Of a stretch of 64,000 nt of DNA, positions 46,659-56,022 are shown piece by piece. Position 1 is the stretch's first letter, and the number at the start of each line of letters is the position of its first letter. Under the pieces are notes generated by a model. That model was not told where the DNA came from. It saw only the letters and a list, made by a program, of their open reading frames with translations, and did no database searches. Position numbers and translations under genes: made by a program. Origin of the DNA: an uncultured Gemmiger sp. (lineage in GTDB: Bacteria; Bacillota; Clostridia; Oscillospirales; Ruminococcaceae); NCBI GenBank assembly GCA_947631565.1, contig CANRLV010000003.1, forward strand, positions 1 to 64,000. The letters are read 5' to 3'.

Positions 46659-47891
46659 TCACGCCTGCGGGGCATACCGGAACCGCAGCAGCACCGGCGC
46701 CGGCGTGCCGGGCAGATTGGGGGTACTGTCCAATGCTCTGGCGTCGCCCGTGGGCACGAAGCCCATGCGGCGGTACAGGCGCTGCGCGCCGGGAAAGAAG
46801 CTGAGCACCTCCAGCCAGGGCGTTTTTCCGTCGGACGTGATTTTTTTGCGCGCGAAGTCCAGCAATTTGCTGCCGATGCCGCGGCCCTGCATTTCGGGCA
46901 GCACATACAGGCGGCTGATCTCGCCGCTGGGGCGATGTACGCCGACGAGCGCGTCCGGCATACCGTCGGTGGTATGCAGATAGAACGCCCAGCCCGCCGC
47001 GCGGTCGCGCGCCAACTCGGCGGCAAACACCTGCCGGGAATTGGCGGCCAGGTACGCCGGCGTGCACAGGTCCTGCCGCTGCCGCTGCCACGCCGCGTGG
47101 TAGACGGCCGCCGCCTGTTCCAGCTGGGCGTCGGTGCGCACGAGCTGCGCCTTTTCGCCGCGCTTCCATTTGGGCACGGCGCGCGGGTGGGTCCCGGCCC
47201 AGCGCTCATAGAGGTCGGGGCGGCGGGCCCTGGTGCGGGCGCGGCTCTGTTCGGCGCGCCAGCTTTCGATTTTTTCATGGTCGCCGGTCAGCAGCACGGG
47301 CGGCACGGCGCGGTCCTCCCACACCTCGGGGCGGGTGTACTGCGGGTACTCCAAGAGGTCGTCCCAGTAGCTTTCCTCCTCATAGCCTTGCTGCTCGGCC
47401 AGCACGCCGGGCTGCAGGCGCAGCACGCTGTCGGCCACGGCCAGCGCTGCCAGCTCGCCGCCGGTCAGCACATAGTCGCCGATGGAAAGCTCCTCGTCGG
47501 CAAAGGCCTCTATCACGCGCTCGTCGATGCCCTCGTAGTGGCCGCAGACCAGCGTCAGGCAGTCATACCGGGTCAGGCGTTTGGCGTCCGCCTCGGTGTA
47601 GGGGCGGCCGGCCGCGGTCAAAAACACGATGTGCGGTTCAGGATACCCTGCCTGCGCGCACTGCGCCTGCACGGCGCGCAGGCAGTCGGCGATGGGCTGG
47701 GCGTAGAGCACCATGCCCGGCCCGCCGCCATAGGGGTAATCGTCGGTCTGCCGCTGTTTATTGGCCGTATAGTCGCGTATCTGGTGGCAGTGCGCGTCGA
47801 ACAGGCCGCGCTTCCTCGCCCGGCCCAAAATGCTGGTATCCAAAAAGCTGTCACAGAGGTCCGGGAACAGCGTTACGATGTCGATGCGCAT
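46659..47891 (-). CDS. trmD: tRNA (guanine37-N1)-methyltransferase TrmD fused to C-terminal GNAT N-acetyltransferase domain
   Basis: MRIDIVTLFPDLCDSFLDTSILGRA...YGGGPGMVLYAQPI...LVCGHYEGIDERV...SIGDYVLTGGELAA; then 'GEISRLYVLPEMQGRGIGSKLLDFARKKI' GNAT motif A in the same ORF. Confidence 0.93.
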   Translation of the reverse strand: MRIDIVTLFPDLCDSFLDTSILGRARKRGLFDAHCHQIRDYTANKQRQTDDYPYGGGPGMVLYAQPIADCLRAVQAQCAQAGYPEPHIVFLTAAGRPYTEADAKRLTRYDCLTLVCGHYEGIDERVIEAFADEELSIGDYVLTGGELAALAVADSVLRLQPGVLAEQQGYEEESYWDDLLEYPQYTRPEVWEDRAVPPVLLTGDHEKIESWRAEQSRARTRARRPDLYERWAGTHPRAVPKWKRGEKAQLVRTDAQLEQAAAVYHAAWQRQRQDLCTPAYLAANSRQVFAAELARDRAAGWAFYLHTTDGMPDALVGVHRPSGEISRLYVLPEMQGRGIGSKLLDFARKKITSDGKTPWLEVLSFFPGAQRLYRRMGFVPTGDARALDSTPNLPGTPAPVLLRFRYAPQA

Positions 47892-47895
47892 GGCT

Positions 47896-48426
47896 CTAGT
47901 CCTCATCACCGTTGACCGCTTCCCCGAACATACCGGGGATGGGCGCCACGGTGACGGTGCGGTTTTGGATGTCGATGCCCTTTAAGAATTCCGGCACCGC
48001 CGGGAACATATGCTCGGTGCCCTGTGCGTCGGTGACGGTGTAGATGTCCTGCGCCGCCGGATGGTCGACGGCGGTCATGGTGCCGTACACCGTGCCGTCG
48101 GCGGCATCGACGACGGCGCAGCCGAGCAGGTCATCGATGAAATAGCGGTCCCTGGGCAGCCGGACCTCCGCCTTGGCGAAGTAGAGTGTTCTGCCCACCA
48201 GCGCGCGGGCGGCGTCCATATCGTCAACGCCGCCAAGGCGCAGGATGACCGTGCTGCCCTGCCCGCGCACGCCGCGCACGGCAAAGTTCTCGCCGCCTTG
48301 GGCGGCGCCGTACAGCGTTTTGAGCCTGGCTAGGAACGCCGCGCCGTCGCACAGCGGCAGCGCCTTGAGTTCCCCGCGCACGCCGTGGGTGGTGACCAGC
48401 TTGCAGGCCGGCAGATAGTCTTGCAT
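47896..48426 (-). CDS. rimM: ribosome maturation factor RimM
   Basis: MQDYLPACKLVTTHGVRGELKALPLCD; PRC-barrel; between trmD and khpA. Confidence 0.9.
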   Translation of the reverse strand: MQDYLPACKLVTTHGVRGELKALPLCDGAAFLARLKTLYGAAQGGENFAVRGVRGQGSTVILRLGGVDDMDAARALVGRTLYFAKAEVRLPRDRYFIDDLLGCAVVDAADGTVYGTMTAVDHPAAQDIYTVTDAQGTEHMFPAVPEFLKGIDIQNRTVTVAPIPGMFGEAVNGDED

Positions 48427-48449
48427 AGAGGGTCCTTTCTGTGTTTTCA

Positions 48450-48482
48450 AAAAACGCCTCACCGGGCGGTGGGGCGTTTGGG
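48450..48482 (-). terminator. intrinsic terminator
   Basis: AAACGCCCCACCGCCCGGTGAGGCGTTTTTTG on minus strand. Confidence 0.75.
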
Positions 48483-48498
48483 GTTTTGGGGGCAGGCG

Positions 48499-48732
48499 TC
48501 AGTCGATTTCAACGACCACTTTCTCGCCCTGGCGGACGGCGGCCGCGCGCATGACGACGCGGATGGCCTTGGCGATGCGGCCCTGTTTGCCGATCACGCG
48601 GCCCATATCCTCGGCGGCAACGCTGAGATGGTAGACGACGGTACCGTCCTCCCGCGCGGGATCGACCGTTACCTGCACGGCGTCCTTGTCCTCAACAAGG
48701 CCGCGGGCGACGGCAATGAGCAATTCCTGCAT
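48499..48732 (-). CDS. khpA: KH domain RNA-binding protein KhpA
   Basis: MQELLIAVARGLVEDKDAVQV...DMGRVIGKQGRIAKAIRVVMRAAA. Confidence 0.92.
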   Translation of the reverse strand: MQELLIAVARGLVEDKDAVQVTVDPAREDGTVVYHLSVAAEDMGRVIGKQGRIAKAIRVVMRAAAVRQGEKVVVEID

Positions 48733-48768
48733 GTGACGTTCCTCCTATACGATGGTGGCGGGGCCGCC

Positions 48769-49008
48769 TTACAGGACGTTCGCCTTCTTGAGCAGACTGC
48801 GGACGGTGTCGGTGGGCTGGGCGCCGTTCGACAGCCACTGCTTGGCCTTGTCGGCGTCGATCTTGATGACGCTGGGCTCGGTGGTGGGGTCGTAGTAGCC
48901 GATCTCCTCGATGAAGCGGCCGTCACGGGCGAAGCGGCTGTCCGCCACGACGACGCGGTAGAAGGGAGCTTTCTTGGCGCCCATGCGGCGCAGACGAATT
49001 TTGACCAT
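48769..49008 (-). CDS. rpsP: 30S ribosomal protein S16
   Basis: [45 protein letters not shown]. Confidence 0.97.
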   Translation of the reverse strand: MVKIRLRRMGAKKAPFYRVVVADSRFARDGRFIEEIGYYDPTTEPSVIKIDADKAKQWLSNGAQPTDTVRSLLKKANVL

Positions 49009-49085
49009 GATTCTTTCCTCCAGGTGTTTTGTGTTCTTGTTGTATCGTGTAGCCCAAAACGGGTCATACCAAATTGTAAGCGGCC

Positions 49086-50429
49086 TTACCGTATGCCGGG
49101 CATACCCGGCATACCGCCCATCGCGCGCATAAAGCCCTTGGGGTTGCGGCGGGCCTTCTTCATCATCTTGCGCATCGCCTCGAACTGGCGCAGCAGGCGG
49201 TTGACCTCCTCGACGGTGCGGCCGCTGCCGGCGGCGATGCGCCGCTTGCGCCTGGCGTCGATGATGGAGGGATGGGCGCGCTCGGCCGGCGTCATGGAAA
49301 AGATGATAGCCTCGATGTGGGGCAGGGCCTTCTCGTCCACGGCGTCGAGGTCCAGCCTGGCCCCGCCCGGCAGCATCTGCAGCAGCGCCGATGCCCCGCC
49401 CATCTTTTTGATCTGGTCGAACTGCGCGAGCATATCGTTGAGGTCGAACTTGTTCTCCATCATGCGGCGGGCGGCCGCCTCGGCCTGTTTGGCGTCCTGC
49501 GTGGTCTGGGCCTTCTCGATGAGGGAGAGCACGTCCCCCATGCCGAGGATGCGCCCCGCCATGCGGGCCGGGTAGAACGGCTCCAGGTCGCCGAGCTTTT
49601 CGCCAACACCCTGGAAGTAGATGGGCTGCCCGGTCACGGCCAGCACCGAGAGCGCGGCGCCGCCGCGGGTGTCGCCGTCGGTCTTGGTCAGGATGACGCC
49701 GGAGATGCCGACCTTCTCGTGGAAAGTCCTGGCCACGTTGACGGCCTCCTGGCCGGCCATCGCGTCCACCACGAGCAGCGTCTCGTCCACCGTGACGGCC
49801 TGCTTGATGCGCACGAGCTCATCCATCAGCACGTCGTCGATCTGCAGGCGGCCGGCGGTGTCCAGCAGGACGATGTCGTGCCCGTAGTCCCGCGCATAGG
49901 CCAGGGCCTTTTGGGCGATGAGCTCCGGCTTTTCGGTGCCGAGCTCGAACACCGGCACGTTGGCCTGCCTGCCCAGCACGCGCAGCTGCTCGATGGCAGC
50001 CGGGCGGTAGACGTCGCAGGCGACGAGCAGCGGGCGGCGGCCCTGGCTGCGGTAGTAGACGGCCAGCTTGGCGGCGTGGGTGGTCTTGCCGTTGCCCTGC
50101 AGGCCGCACAGCATGAGCACGGTCTGGCCCTTGTTCTTGATGCGCAGGCGCTGCGGCTCCTTGCCGCCCATGAGGGCGGTGAGCTCCTCGTTGACGATCT
50201 TGACGACCTGCTGGGCGGGGGTCAGGCTCTGCATGACCTCCTGCCCCATCGCCCTCTCCGACACCCTGGCGCAGAAGTCCTTGGCGACCTTGTAGTTGAC
50301 GTCGGCCTCCAGCAGCGCCATGCGCACCTCGCGCATGGCCGCCTTGATGTCGGCCTCGTTCAGCTTGCCCTTGCCGCGCAGCTTTTTGAAAACGCCGGAC
50401 AGGCGCTCAGACAGTGATTCAAATGCCAT
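49086..50429 (-). CDS. ffh: signal recognition particle protein
   Basis: [63 protein letters not shown]; start 50429. Confidence 0.96.
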   Translation of the reverse strand: MAFESLSERLSGVFKKLRGKGKLNEADIKAAMREVRMALLEADVNYKVAKDFCARVSERAMGQEVMQSLTPAQQVVKIVNEELTALMGGKEPQRLRIKNKGQTVLMLCGLQGNGKTTHAAKLAVYYRSQGRRPLLVACDVYRPAAIEQLRVLGRQANVPVFELGTEKPELIAQKALAYARDYGHDIVLLDTAGRLQIDDVLMDELVRIKQAVTVDETLLVVDAMAGQEAVNVARTFHEKVGISGVILTKTDGDTRGGAALSVLAVTGQPIYFQGVGEKLGDLEPFYPARMAGRILGMGDVLSLIEKAQTTQDAKQAEAAARRMMENKFDLNDMLAQFDQIKKMGGASALLQMLPGGARLDLDAVDEKALPHIEAIIFSMTPAERAHPSIIDARRKRRIAAGSGRTVEEVNRLLRQFEAMRKMMKKARRNPKGFMRAMGGMPGMPGIR

Positions 50430-50814
50430 CGGCGTCCTCCTGCGCGGCCATATGCTCCAGCAGCCGCAGCATCTCGGCGGCCGCACGGTCGATGCGCGCG
50501 TCGGCCGTGTACAGGCCGCTGTTGACGGTGCGCACCTGCGCCGCCAGCTGCCGCAGACGGCCGAGCTGCGCCTGCAGCGCGGCCTCCTTGCGGGCCATGC
50601 CGAGCTTTTCTTCAAGGGCGAGCAGCGCCGCCTCGCCGTGCTTGATGGCATCGCGCACGCCCTGGCGGGTGATGCCGTAGTTCTCGGCGATCTCGGCCAG
50701 CGAGAAATCCTCGTTGTAATACTCGGTCAGGATCTCGCGCTGCTTCTCGGTCAGGGCGGGGCCGTACTGGTCCAGCAGCACCGAAAAGGACAGGTCCTTC
50801 TGCGGTCTGGGCAT
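50419..50814 (-). CDS. ylxM: YlxM/p13-like helix-turn-helix protein
   Basis: SVLLDQYGPALTEKQREILTEYYNEDFSLAEIAENYGITRQGVRDAIKHGE; overlaps ffh start. Confidence 0.88.
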   Translation of the reverse strand: MPRPQKDLSFSVLLDQYGPALTEKQREILTEYYNEDFSLAEIAENYGITRQGVRDAIKHGEAALLALEEKLGMARKEAALQAQLGRLRQLAAQVRTVNSGLYTADARIDRAAAEMLRLLEHMAAQEDADGI

Positions 50815-51029
50815 ACGGCTCCCCTCCCCTGCGGTCCGTTTTGGCTGTAAATGTAAAGCGTTTTCCTTTACACTGCTGTCCATTATAGCAGGCCTGCGGG
50901 TGCCCGTCAAGGTTTTGGGCGCGGGTTTTTGCAAAAAATCCGACAAAAGACGCCGTTTGGGGTGCATTTTGCGGCAAACTATGCTATAATAGTCAGCGCA
51001 TGAGCCCAAAACGGAGGGAGGTGCCGGCG

Positions 51030-51923
51030 GTGAAAGTGTTTGAGAACTATTACGGGGCGGTGTATCACGGCTCTGTGGTCAGCCTGGCCGGCTACTCCGG
51101 CCGGCACGGGCTGCCGGCCAGCGTGCTGGCCTACCTGGCCTTTGGCGGGGCGACCGGCACCATCAAGGACGGCGTGGCCGAGGCGATGATCGCCCTGGCC
51201 ACCAACCGTGGGGACCTCAAACCCGGTATGCCGGTGGTGGAGGCCAGCTCCGGCAGCTTCGGCGCGGCGCTGGCCATCGCCTGCGCGGTGTCCGGTCACC
51301 CCTGCCTGCTGGTGGTGCCCAGCAGCCTGCCGGTGGCCCGGCGCGAGCACCTGCAAAGCCTGGGCGCGCGCATCGTGGTGTGCAGCGGCGGCGGGCGCAA
51401 GGCGCTGGAGCAGCTGGCGCGGGACACCGCCAAGCGCTACGGCGGCTACTTTACCAACTACTTTGCCAACGACGACAACCCGGAGTTCCACCGCCGTGTG
51501 ACCGGGCGCCGCATTTTGCAGGCCGTGGGCGATTCCATCGACGCCGTGGTGGCCGGCGTGGGCAGCGGCGGCACCATCACCGGCGTGGCCGAGTGCCTAA
51601 AGGCGTGGAACCCGATGATCCGTGTGGTGGCGGTGGAGCCCAGCGAATGCGCGGCCATCAGCGGCGGCTTTTTGGGGCACCACGGCATCGCCGGCATCGG
51701 GCCCGGCTTTGTGCCGGAGAACTACAACCCCTATGTGGTCGACACCGTGCTGCCGGTGAGCACGCCGGACGCCGAGCGCGCCGCCCGCGAGGTGCTGGCC
51801 TTTGACGGCGTGCCTGCCTGCTCGAGCGCCGGGGCCACGCTGGCCGCCGCCGTGCAGCTGATGCAGAAGGGCCTGTGCAAGCGTCCCTTGTGCGTTTTTG
51901 CCGGGCGCAAGACATACGAATAA
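51030..51923 (+). CDS. fold-type II PLP enzyme, cysteine synthase-like (divergent)
   Basis: GGATGTIKDGVAEAMI Lys motif, 'EASSGSFGAALAIAC', 'GVGSGGTITGVAECLK'; GTG 51030 with GGGAGG upstream (51000 alternative). Confidence 0.82.
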   Translation: MKVFENYYGAVYHGSVVSLAGYSGRHGLPASVLAYLAFGGATGTIKDGVAEAMIALATNRGDLKPGMPVVEASSGSFGAALAIACAVSGHPCLLVVPSSLPVARREHLQSLGARIVVCSGGGRKALEQLARDTAKRYGGYFTNYFANDDNPEFHRRVTGRRILQAVGDSIDAVVAGVGSGGTITGVAECLKAWNPMIRVVAVEPSECAAISGGFLGHHGIAGIGPGFVPENYNPYVVDTVLPVSTPDAERAAREVLAFDGVPACSSAGATLAAAVQLMQKGLCKRPLCVFAGRKTYE

Positions 51924-51937
51924 CGGGATACACGCTC

Positions 51938-51977
51938 CCCGCCCCCGCGCCGAATGGCGCGGGGGCGGGCATTTTTT
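51938..51977 (+). terminator. intrinsic terminator
   Basis: CCCGCCCCCGCGCC-GAAT-GGCGCGGGGGCGGG then CATTTTTT. Confidence 0.85.
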
Positions 51978-52042
51978 AACATAGTTTGCCGTCTTTTGGC
52001 ATAGGGTTGGGCAGAGACCCTGTGACAAGAAGGAGGCAGCGG

Positions 52043-52291
52043 ATGAAGGGTGACCCGGAGGAGCGCGCCGTGATGATCGGGCGGTACATTGCCCAGAGTG
52101 GGGCCACGGTGCGGGCGGCGGCGCAGGTGTTCGGCATCAGCAAGAGCACGGTGTGGAAGGACCAGGCGCGGCTGCGGCACCAAAATCCCGGTCTTTGGGC
52201 CGAGGTGCAGGCCGTGGTGCAGAAAAACAAGGCCGAACGCCACCTGCGCGGCGGCGAGGCGACGCGGCAAAAATATCTGCACACACGCTGA
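52043..52291 (+). CDS. spoIIID: sporulation transcriptional regulator SpoIIID
   Basis: MKGDPEERAVMIGRYIAQSGATVRAAAQVFGISKSTVWKDQARLRHQNPGLWAEVQAVVQKNKAERHLRGGEATRQKY; hallmark C-terminal RHxRGGEAT. Confidence 0.92.
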   Translation: MKGDPEERAVMIGRYIAQSGATVRAAAQVFGISKSTVWKDQARLRHQNPGLWAEVQAVVQKNKAERHLRGGEATRQKYLHTR

Positions 52292-52351
52292 AAACCGCTT
52301 GCGCGCCGCGCCGCCGGGCGGTATAATGAAAAAAACAGGAGGTGGGCTTGT

Positions 52352-52840
52352 ATGGACGGCCAAAAGCGCAGCGACTACATCAGCTGGGACGAGTATTTTA
52401 TGGGCATCGCCCTGCTCTCGGCCCAGCGCAGCAAGGACAGCAACAGCCAGGTCGGGGCCTGCATCGTCAGCCCGGAAAACAAGATCCTGTCGCTGGGCTA
52501 CAACGGTATGCCCATCGGCTGCAATGACGACGATATGCCCTGGGGGCGCGAGGGCGACCAGCTCGACACCAAGTATATGTATGTCTGCCATGCCGAGCTC
52601 AACGCCATTTTGAACAGCGCCCACCATGACCTGCGCGGCGCGCGCGTGTATGTCACGCTGTTCCCCTGCAATGAGTGCGCCAAGGCCATCATCCAGAGTG
52701 GCATCAAGGAGATCATCTATCTGTCAGACAAATACCATGACACCCCGGTGAGCATGGCAAGTCGGCGGCTGTTCAACATGACCGGCATCAAGTACCGCGC
52801 CTACCACCCCAGCGGGCGGCAGCTGACGCTGGCGCTGTAA
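52352..52840 (+). CDS. deoxycytidylate deaminase (ComEB-like)
   Basis: [28 protein letters not shown]...[13 protein letters not shown]...[14 protein letters not shown]. Confidence 0.93.
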   Translation: MDGQKRSDYISWDEYFMGIALLSAQRSKDSNSQVGACIVSPENKILSLGYNGMPIGCNDDDMPWGREGDQLDTKYMYVCHAELNAILNSAHHDLRGARVYVTLFPCNECAKAIIQSGIKEIIYLSDKYHDTPVSMASRRLFNMTGIKYRAYHPSGRQLTLAL

Positions 52841-52867
52841 AAAACGGAAGAGAAGGACGTGTAAGGC

Positions 52868-53482
52868 ATGGAACCCATCGTCATCGGCATCGCGGGCGGC
52901 ACGGGCAGCGGCAAAACGACGCTGACGCGTGAGCTGCGCGACCATTTCGGCGCCGACGAGGTCAGCGTCATCGACCATGACAGCTACTACAAGCGCCACG
53001 ACGACCTGACCTATGAGGACCGCTGCAAGCTCAACTATGACCACCCCAACAGCTTTGACACGCCGCTGCTCATCGAGCACCTGAAAGCGCTCAAGGCCGG
53101 GCAGACGGTCGAGGTGCCGGTGTATGACTACACCGTGCACAACCGCAGCGACAAGACCGTGCGGGTGGCGCCGGCGCCGGTCATCATCCTGGAGGGCATC
53201 CTGATCTTTGCCGACCCGGAGCTGTGCGAGCAGATGGATATGAAGGTGTTCGTGGACACCGACGCCGATGTGCGCATCCTGCGCCGCATCCTGCGCGACG
53301 TCAAGGAGCGCGGCCGCACGCTGGACAGCGTGGTGGACCAGTATCTGACCACCGTCAAGCCGATGCACGAGCAGTTCGTGGAGCCGAGCAAGCGCAAGGC
53401 GGACCTCATCGTGCCCGAGGGCGGGCGCAACCGCGTGGCGCTGGATATGCTCATCCAGTGGGTAGCAGCACACCTGGCCTGA
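52868..53482 (+). CDS. udk: uridine kinase
   Basis: IVIGIAGGTGSGKTTLTRELRDHFG...YDHPNSFDTPLL. Confidence 0.94.
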   Translation: MEPIVIGIAGGTGSGKTTLTRELRDHFGADEVSVIDHDSYYKRHDDLTYEDRCKLNYDHPNSFDTPLLIEHLKALKAGQTVEVPVYDYTVHNRSDKTVRVAPAPVIILEGILIFADPELCEQMDMKVFVDTDADVRILRRILRDVKERGRTLDSVVDQYLTTVKPMHEQFVEPSKRKADLIVPEGGRNRVALDMLIQWVAAHLA

Positions 53483-53489
53483 CGGCCTC

Positions 53490-53653
53490 AAAAGAGGGGC
53501 TCGGCGTTACTGGCTGCGCCGGTCCGCCTGCGCCCCTCTCTTGGACACACCCCGTCGCAAAAAATGCCGTTCGCATGCCCAAAGGGCGACTTGAACGGCA
53601 TTTTTTGCTCCAGTGGTATCGGCCCCGGTCGGCACATGTCCGCCGGGGCCGAT
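53490..53653 (-). repeat. three-hairpin dispersed element, copy B
   Basis: Minus strand ATCGGCCCCGG-CGGACATGTGCCGA-CCGGGGCCGAT; GCAAAAAATGCCGTTC/GAACGGCATTTTTTGC; AGAGGGGC/GCCCCTCT. Confidence 0.88.
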
Positions 53654-53672
53654 GGTTTTAAATTTGTCTGCG

Positions 53673-54785
53673 TTACGCCGCCGGCGTGTACGCCTGCCAG
53701 GGGCTTTGCGCGTCCGGGCGCAGCCAGAGCACGGTGCCGTCCCACACGCAGCCGGCATACACGGCGGGCACCGCCTCGGCGCCCGCGGCATCGAGCAAGC
53801 CCCAGCCGCCGGTGTCGGCGCGGCGCACGGCCGCATAGCCGCCGCGCAGCGGCGCGGCCATCATCGGCTCGGCCGCCCGCCAGATGCCAAGCGCATCGTT
53901 GTAGGCGTAGGCCTCGTCAAACACCGGCGCGTAGACCGCTTCCGTTACCAGTGCGCCGCTGCGGTCGATGTAGGCCCAGTTCCCCTCGCCCAGGCGGACC
54001 GGAGCAAGCGCCTCATCATAGAAAAAGCCCGCCGCCGTCACCGGCTCCTCCGTCTGCACCGTCACCTTGGTGCCGGCAGCGGTATCGTAGTAATACAGGT
54101 CGCTCTCGGCCTCGCCGGGCACGGTACCGGCGAATTCATCCTCCTGCTCGCGGCGGTCGGCCAGCGGCAGCAGCGCGGCGGCGGGGTCCAGCCGTTCGGC
54201 ACAGGTCTCCGGCAGCAGGTCGGGCGTGCCGACCGGCGTGAAGAAGAACCGTCCGTCCATGCCGTGATAGAGGCAGGGCTCGCCCCGCGTCAGGTCAAAG
54301 AAGAACTGCCCGATCCAGCCGCCGTGGCCGGGCTCGAGACTGCCGTCACCGTTTTGCTGCAGGACGGCGTCGGTCTGCTCCCGTTCCTCGCCCACGACCA
54401 GCGGTGTGTCCCACATCCAGTGCCCCTGCTCGCACCGGCGCACCGGCGCCGTGGCCGCGCAGGGCAGCACCTCGGTGCCGTCGGCGCGCATCAGCCCCCA
54501 GAGACCGTCCTGGCAGACGGTAAAGTAGCCGCGCACCATATCGGGCGGGTCCAGGCCCTGCTGCACGACGGGGCGGATGTCGTCATAGGCAAGCGTGGCG
54601 CCGGTCACGGCGGCAAAGCCCTGCGGCAGGTCGGGCGCAGCCGTCGGCTCGGCGGCGGGGCTGGCCGTTGGAGCCGGTGTCGGTGCAGGTGTGGGCGTGG
54701 CGGACGGCGCGGCTGTACCCGTATCGCCGGCGCCGCAGGCGGTCAGCAGCAGCATGGCCAGCGCTGTACAGAGCAGGCGTTTCAT
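53673..54785 (-). CDS. lipoprotein with WG-like repeats
   Basis: MKRLLCTALAMLLLTACGAG lipobox, Thr/Pro/Ala linker, 'GLWGLMRADGTEVLP', 'WAYIDRSGALVTEAVY', 'GWGLLDAAGAEAVP'. Confidence 0.75.
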   Translation of the reverse strand: MKRLLCTALAMLLLTACGAGDTGTAAPSATPTPAPTPAPTASPAAEPTAAPDLPQGFAAVTGATLAYDDIRPVVQQGLDPPDMVRGYFTVCQDGLWGLMRADGTEVLPCAATAPVRRCEQGHWMWDTPLVVGEEREQTDAVLQQNGDGSLEPGHGGWIGQFFFDLTRGEPCLYHGMDGRFFFTPVGTPDLLPETCAERLDPAAALLPLADRREQEDEFAGTVPGEAESDLYYYDTAAGTKVTVQTEEPVTAAGFFYDEALAPVRLGEGNWAYIDRSGALVTEAVYAPVFDEAYAYNDALGIWRAAEPMMAAPLRGGYAAVRRADTGGWGLLDAAGAEAVPAVYAGCVWDGTVLWLRPDAQSPWQAYTPAA

Positions 54786-54889
54786 CGGCGGGGCCCCCTT
54801 TGGCTCATTTTTACCAGTATAGCACATGCTCTGCCCCACCGTCTGCAAATTTTGCGGTTTTTCATGTTTTTGTAAACTGTATTACAAAA

Positions 54890-54925
54890 CGCCGCGCGGT
54901 CTCAGGGGCCGTGCGGCGCAAAATT
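54890..54925 (-). terminator. intrinsic terminator
   Basis: GCGCCGCACGG...CCGCGCGGCGTTTTG on minus strand. Confidence 0.65.
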
Positions 54926-54935
54926 GTTTTTGAGG

Positions 54936-55877
54936 TCACTGCTTTTCGATGACGAGGGCGTGGCAGCCCATCGTCCCGTAGATGTGGGCGAAGGTGGCGG
55001 CGTCGATGCGGTCCTTCTCCTCCAGCGGGTCGGTCAGGTAGAAAGTATCGTCGTCATAGCCGGTCAGCACCACGCAGTGCAGGTTAACATAGGGCTGGCT
55101 GCCGTCCGGCAGCGTGAAATGGTCGGCATAGCGCGGCTCCTCAAAATACTGGGTGACCCAGACGAGCACCGGCGCGCCGTCGTGCAGGTATGCTTTGAGC
55201 TCCTCGATATCGGCGCCGGAGACATCGCGCGCGCGGCGGTCGGTGTTGCCGATGTCGCCAAGGTAAGCGTTGACGGCCGTCTCGATGGGGGCCGGCATAC
55301 AGTAGTAGCCGACCTGCCCGGCAAAGGGGCTGCCCATGTACTCCTGCTCGGGGTCGGCGGTCAGGTGGTCCTCGCCGCAGGGCAGGTACCGTTCGGCCAG
55401 CACGACCTTGTCGGCCGGGATGCCGAGGTAGTTGAGCGCCACGGCGGCCGAGGTGATCTCGCAGCCGTTGGGCAGCTCGGGGTTTTGCAGGATGTTGGGC
55501 ACCTCCAGCTCGATGGGGTGCTCGGTCACGGTATCGCGCAGTCTTGCAAGGCCCGACCACGCCGCCAGCGCCGACAGCGCGCTGTTTTGCTGCCCGAACA
55601 GGCCGGGGTCGACGGTCAGCGCCGCATCCTCCTCCGCCGGGGCCGCGTCCGTTTCTTCGGGCATGGCCGCCTCGGGCACGGCCACGTCCTGCGGCGCCGG
55701 GGTCGGGGCGGCGTCGGCCTCCTCCGTGGCCGGCACGGCGCCGGCCAGGTCATGCAGGGCAGCGGCGTCCACCGTGGGCCCCTGCGCCGTGAGCAGGGCG
55801 CTGCCGGCGCAGCCCGGCAGTGCCAGCACCAGCACCAGTGCGGCAAGGCTCAGCGCCTGCTTGACCATTTCGCGCAT
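54936..55877 (-). CDS. C39-like cysteine peptidase, lipoprotein
   Basis: MREMVKQALSLAALVLVLALPGCAG lipobox; 'NILQNPELPNGCEITSAAVALNYLG' Cys motif; 'VNLHCVVLTGYDDDTFYLTDPL' His motif; start 55877. Confidence 0.82.
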   Translation of the reverse strand: MREMVKQALSLAALVLVLALPGCAGSALLTAQGPTVDAAALHDLAGAVPATEEADAAPTPAPQDVAVPEAAMPEETDAAPAEEDAALTVDPGLFGQQNSALSALAAWSGLARLRDTVTEHPIELEVPNILQNPELPNGCEITSAAVALNYLGIPADKVVLAERYLPCGEDHLTADPEQEYMGSPFAGQVGYYCMPAPIETAVNAYLGDIGNTDRRARDVSGADIEELKAYLHDGAPVLVWVTQYFEEPRYADHFTLPDGSQPYVNLHCVVLTGYDDDTFYLTDPLEEKDRIDAATFAHIYGTMGCHALVIEKQ

Positions 55878-55971
55878 CGGCGGCACCCCCTTCCCCATTT
55901 TTCTACAGTATACACCGCTTTTCGACAAATGGAAAGAGGTTTTTGAGGCCTGTACACATAAAAAACTGCAC

Positions 55972-56008
55972 AAAAATCCCCCTGCGGCGGGAGCCGCAGG
56001 GGGTGTGT
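55972..56008 (-). terminator. glg operon terminator
   Basis: CCCCCTGCGGCTCCCGCCGCAGGGGGATTTTTG on minus strand. Confidence 0.8.
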
Positions 56009-56022
56009 GGCGTATCAGGCGT

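Noticed and set aside
53507-53836. Small ORFs inside the dispersed element (e.g. 53507-53836, 53564-54241, 2485-2667, 57465-57758)
   Set aside because: They are translations of the hairpin repeat; the frame is not maintained between copies while base pairing is, so the element is non-coding.
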